A DNA stretch of 9,847 nt from Proteobacteria bacterium UBA3588 (GTDB lineage: Bacteria > Pseudomonadota > Gammaproteobacteria > Thiohalomonadales > Thiohalomonadaceae), in assembly GCA_002376325.1 (NCBI GenBank), contig DFMR01000024.1:1-9847 (forward strand). Direction: 5' to 3'. The translations under genes and the position numbers were made by a program. This document shows, piece by piece, positions 6,621 through 9,847 of this stretch (the stretch's first letter is position 1; the number at the start of each line of letters is the position of its first letter). Below the pieces are notes generated by a model, which ran no database searches, was not told the origin of the DNA, and saw only the letters and a list, made by a program, of their open reading frames with translations.

Positions 6621-9600
6621 ATGACATCGGCCGTCAACAAGCGCACCTACCCCCGGTACCCCGTCGCGTTGGAAGCCGTTGCCATTTCCCCCCGAGGAAC
6701 CTCCGTCGACTGCACCATCCACGATTTTTGCGCAGGCGGGATGTTCGTCACGCCGCATCCACATAACGGCCATGATGTGCCGTGGAATCACGGCGACAGC
6801 ATCATCATCAACTTTCCCGCCGCATCCACTGAGGCCGCCGATGACTTTCGCGTATTCGGCCATGTGGCGCGCGTCGCCGACACCTCGCTGGGTATCGCAT
6901 TTGAACAACTGGACGGGAGCGCCCTTCAATATCTGATGGAACGGGCCAAAAGTGCCTCCGACAAAGCGGCGAAGGAACAGCCGCGTTCACCGCACTTGGC
7001 CGACTCCGCCGCTCTTGCCGCCAGTTGCCGCGAGAAAACAGAGCGCCTGCTGGAAGGACTGGTGGACCGATTTATCAGCCAAGCGGTCACCAGCCTCGAC
7101 CAGTCCGACGAACTGTCGAAAAGGAATTGGCGCGGCATCATTGAGACACAACAGAAGCTACACAGTGGACGCCAGCGACTGCTGAGCTGCTACAGCAATG
7201 CCGTATTCGAAGGTTTCGACCACAAAGGCAAGCAGATCAAGCCGAATGCCGGTATGGCGCAAAGCAACGAACTCAGCCTGATCGAAGACCACGATTTTCA
7301 GAACTGGTTGACGATCACCGCCCTGGTCTCGAAGCTCGAGTCGCATAACGAAGAGACACTGTTCGGATTGGAGCCACGCCTCGGCGTCGTACTGCACCGG
7401 CAGGTGAACCGCCAAAGCAACCCACTCGGCGCGCACGTGCTGGTACAGCAATTTCAGGAGTGTTTCGACGCGCTGGCGCTCGAAGAGGACATGAAATCCG
7501 TTGTGTTCCGTGCATTCGAGAACGTGGCCCTCACCGAGATCGGCATCTTCTACCAGCAGCTGGACAAATTCCTCAAGGAAAACGGCATTCTGCCGGAGCT
7601 GAAGAAGGACTTTCGCCTGGTGCGGCAACCGGGCGCCGCACGACGACCGGCACCTGCGCGACCACAGCCCCCAAGCGAAGGCGATGAACACCCGCCCGAA
7701 AGTGACGTGGGCACGCCGTACGCTCCCGCTCATCATGGCGGCGCGGCGCCTTCGTCGTCGGCCGGCGCTGTAGGCTCCGGCAGGCCGGCCCCCGCCGCCT
7801 ATCCGAGCGACGGCGGTGCATCGATACCGGACGCCTCCCCAGAAGGCGGCAGTGCCGCCAACGTCGGCGCGCCCGCACAAACGACCTTCCCGGGCGGGGC
7901 CGCTCCCGCCTCGGCCGCTGGGCTCGCGCAAGGAAGCTATACCGCAGGTGCTCCGACACTCGCCACTGGCGGTTCCGCTCCGGCATCCCGGACGGCCACC
8001 AACGAGGCGACGACGCAGCCCGCCACAGGCATTCAGCAGGGCGCCATGATGCCCCAGGGAATGGCCGGTGCCAGCATGGTCGCGGGCGACGACTACGTCG
8101 TGCCCACCCCCTACGCCGCAGCCAATGAACTGCTGCAATTGGAACGCACCGCGATACAGGCCCGCGGCGGTGCATCCAGCCGGTCAAGTGCGCCATCCGC
8201 GGCCGCGGCCGCCAAAGGCAAAGGCGCCGCAACAACCGCAGCGGTCGCGCATTATTCATCGCAGGAACTGAACAACGGCTTGGCGCAGCTGCGTCAACAG
8301 GGCGTGCGCGTCAATCATTTGCGCCAACAGGGCAGCAACCTCTCGACGCGTCTGGCGGAGGTACTGGCGACCCAATCGGGCGGGAGCGACAAGCAACTGC
8401 CGGTGGAAATGCACGACAAACTGGACGTTACCGAGAGTCTGTTGTCGTCGATCCAGAGCGATCCCATTGCCGACGCCAAGCTTAAGGACTGGTTCGAGGA
8501 GATCGAACTGCCGTTTGTCCAGGTCGCCCTCAACAACGAACAAGTGCTGCAGGACCGTTCGCATCCGATCCACCACCTGTTCAATACCCTCGATCAACTG
8601 TTTCAGATGCTACCGCCGGAGAAGTCCGAATTACGCAAGCAACTGTCACAAAAAGTAGAGACCGCGCTTGAAGGTCTCGATGAAGCAAACGGCGACACCA
8701 AGGCATTGGACGAGGCGGTCAATTCCCTCGACAAGCTGTACGGTGAACAGTCGAGTGAATACAAGCGGCGCGTGGATGCGGTAATCGAGCAGTGCAGGAA
8801 CGAACCGAATGCCCGGCAGCAAACCCTGGATATGCTGCAGGACATCGATAAGCTGTTCGACGAATCCGGCAAACGCATGATCCCGAAAGTCATTCTGCAA
8901 TTGATGGATGCCGGCTGGAAAAACCTGCTGTGGCGTTACTTCCAGCGCGAAGGCATCGAAGGCGAGAGCTACCGCAGTTCGCGCGCCACCATCGCACAGT
9001 TGCTGGCGCGTTTGTTTGGCCATCCGGCCAAAGGTCCCAAATCCGATTGGCCCAATTCGAAACTGATCGAAGAGGTCAGCAAAGTACTGGAGCGGCTCAA
9101 CAAGGAAGATGCCAGGGCGCTCGACCTGGTAGCAGAACTGATTACGGCCTTGGAGCAGGCGAAAGAAGACCCGTCCAAGATCGAACGTATCAAGAAAGGA
9201 TCGATGGCACAGATGCTGTTGGCCGCCTGGGAGCAGGAAAAGGCGGCGGCAAAACCGGTGGAGCTGTCCAAGGTGGAGTGGTCGCGCTGGCTCGATCGCG
9301 CCCGCACCATGGAGGATAGCGAACTGATCTCGTTCAAAGGCGACAAAGAGGAGTCCTTTCAGCAAAAACTGGTGTGGTCCGATCACAAATGGGGACGTTA
9401 TGTCTTTGTCGACCGTGAAGGCAACAAGGGACTCGACCTGCGTCAGGAGGCGATGGCGGCGGCCATGTCCAAGGGACGCCTGTTGATTCTGGAAGGATGG
9501 GATCGGCCGCTGATGGATCGTGCCACCTATACCATGCTTCAGTCGATTCAGGATCGTCTCATCGAACAGACCAACCATGACGCATTGACCGGCCTGCTCA

Positions 9601-9847
9601 ACCGTCGTGGTTTCGAAAGCGCACTGGATGAGCTATTGGCGAAGGCGCGCAACAGCGGCAGCAACAATGTACTCTGCTATCTCGACCTCGATCGCTTCAA
9701 TGTCGTCAACGTCACCTGCGGCCACGAAGCCGGCGACGAACTGGTCGGTAACGTTGCCGCCATCATCCGCAAGGCCGTGGGCGACGACACCGTCGTCGCC
9801 CGCCTCGGTGGCGACGAATTCGCCTTGATTCTGGAGTCGTGCGATCG
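6621..9847 (+). CDS. PilZ-DUF1631-GGDEF c-di-GMP protein, 3' end outside the window
   Basis: This frame stays open from the ATG at 6621 to the window edge (1075 residues seen). AAGGA lies 10 bases upstream of the start. An N-terminal PilZ domain (about 7-100) has the c-di-GMP-binding RTYPR (8-12) and DFCAGG (35-40), with Cys where Ser is usual. DUF1631 follows in two parts. The first, about 130-330, ends in FYQQLDKFLKENGILPEL. The second, about 547-970, includes RSHPIHHLFNTL near 646 and LVWSD...YVFVDREG near 917-934. Between them lies an Ala/Gly/Pro/Ser-rich linker of about 200 residues (337-546). A GGDEF domain begins at DALTGLLNRRG (from 987) and has RLGGDEFALIL (GGDEF at 1063-1067). The RxxD inhibitory site is lost (G and T at those positions), so feedback, if any, may come through PilZ. 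DUF1631 has no established biochemical role known to me. An EAL phosphodiesterase domain may follow, as in many GGDEF hybrids. No membrane segment is seen. Confidence 0.88.
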   Translation, partial: MTSAVNKRTYPRYPVALEAVAISPRGTSVDCTIHDFCAGGMFVTPHPHNGHDVPWNHGDSIIINFPAASTEAADDFRVFGHVARVADTSLGIAFEQLDGSALQYLMERAKSASDKAAKEQPRSPHLADSAALAASCREKTERLLEGLVDRFISQAVTSLDQSDELSKRNWRGIIETQQKLHSGRQRLLSCYSNAVFEGFDHKGKQIKPNAGMAQSNELSLIEDHDFQNWLTITALVSKLESHNEETLFGLEPRLGVVLHRQVNRQSNPLGAHVLVQQFQECFDALALEEDMKSVVFRAFENVALTEIGIFYQQLDKFLKENGILPELKKDFRLVRQPGAARRPAPARPQPPSEGDEHPPESDVGTPYAPAHHGGAAPSSSAGAVGSGRPAPAAYPSDGGASIPDASPEGGSAANVGAPAQTTFPGGAAPASAAGLAQGSYTAGAPTLATGGSAPASRTATNEATTQPATGIQQGAMMPQGMAGASMVAGDDYVVPTPYAAANELLQLERTAIQARGGASSRSSAPSAAAAAKGKGAATTAAVAHYSSQELNNGLAQLRQQGVRVNHLRQQGSNLSTRLAEVLATQSGGSDKQLPVEMHDKLDVTESLLSSIQSDPIADAKLKDWFEEIELPFVQVALNNEQVLQDRSHPIHHLFNTLDQLFQMLPPEKSELRKQLSQKVETALEGLDEANGDTKALDEAVNSLDKLYGEQSSEYKRRVDAVIEQCRNEPNARQQTLDMLQDIDKLFDESGKRMIPKVILQLMDAGWKNLLWRYFQREGIEGESYRSSRATIAQLLARLFGHPAKGPKSDWPNSKLIEEVSKVLERLNKEDARALDLVAELITALEQAKEDPSKIERIKKGSMAQMLLAAWEQEKAAAKPVELSKVEWSRWLDRARTMEDSELISFKGDKEESFQQKLVWSDHKWGRYVFVDREGNKGLDLRQEAMAAAMSKGRLLILEGWDRPLMDRATYTMLQSIQDRLIEQTNHDALTGLLNRRGFESALDELLAKARNSGSNNVLCYLDLDRFNVVNVTCGHEAGDELVGNVAAIIRKAVGDDTVVARLGGDEFALILESCD

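Noticed and set aside
6209..6646. Several 60-70 codon minus-strand frames in the intergenic region
   Set aside because: They overlap one another in different frames, lack good ribosome sites, and contain Arg/Ala/Ser-rich sequence typical of chance translation of GC-rich DNA.
7158..8138. A 326-codon minus-strand frame, plus one at 8646-9578
   Set aside because: Both lie antisense to the continuous PilZ-DUF1631-GGDEF frame, which carries recognisable motifs on both sides and throughout.

Overview
The window looks like a high-GC proteobacterial chromosome, most likely a gammaproteobacterium. That placement is inferred from protein style (LexA, a DUF1631 protein, PAS-GGDEF proteins) and compact gene packing; no rRNA or other taxonomic marker is present. 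Five protein genes fill almost all of it. I see no tRNA, rRNA, insertion sequence, CRISPR array or phage gene.

Left half (114-4354), DNA-damage module. Two overlapping minus-strand genes encode a Zn-containing DEAD/DEAH-like helicase with a DUF1998 C-terminus (MrfA/YprA family) and a DEDD exonuclease with a TPR-like tail (MrfB/YprB family). This pair is known from Bacillus subtilis as a mitomycin-repair system. It is divergently paired with lexA, the SOS repressor. The 43-bp gap and the first codons of lexA hold two near-identical 18-bp boxes in inverted orientation (3696-3713 and 3730-3747, 16/18 identical). Each contains GTTC-N7-GTTC, the direct-repeat SOS box known from Alphaproteobacteria, not the CTGT-N8-ACAG type usual in Gammaproteobacteria. 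The LexA recognition helix is also unlike that of E. coli. Together this suggests an autoregulated, SOS-controlled lexA/mrfAB unit with an unusual operator.

Right half (4372-9847), cyclic-di-GMP module. A minus-strand soluble PAS-PAS-PAS-GGDEF diguanylate cyclase, with intact GGDEF and RxxD inhibitory site, converges on lexA. After an intergenic region of about 590 bp with several inverted repeats and possible promoters, a very large plus-strand gene starts at 6621 and runs off the right edge (at least 1075 residues). It encodes PilZ, then DUF1631 interrupted by a long Ala/Gly/Pro/Ser-rich linker, then GGDEF. It therefore combines a probable c-di-GMP receptor domain with a c-di-GMP synthase domain, and possibly an EAL domain beyond the window.

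The two halves show no obvious functional link. The strongest candidates for something undescribed are the paired LexA-type operator shared by lexA and mrfAB, and the PilZ-DUF1631-GGDEF fusion.
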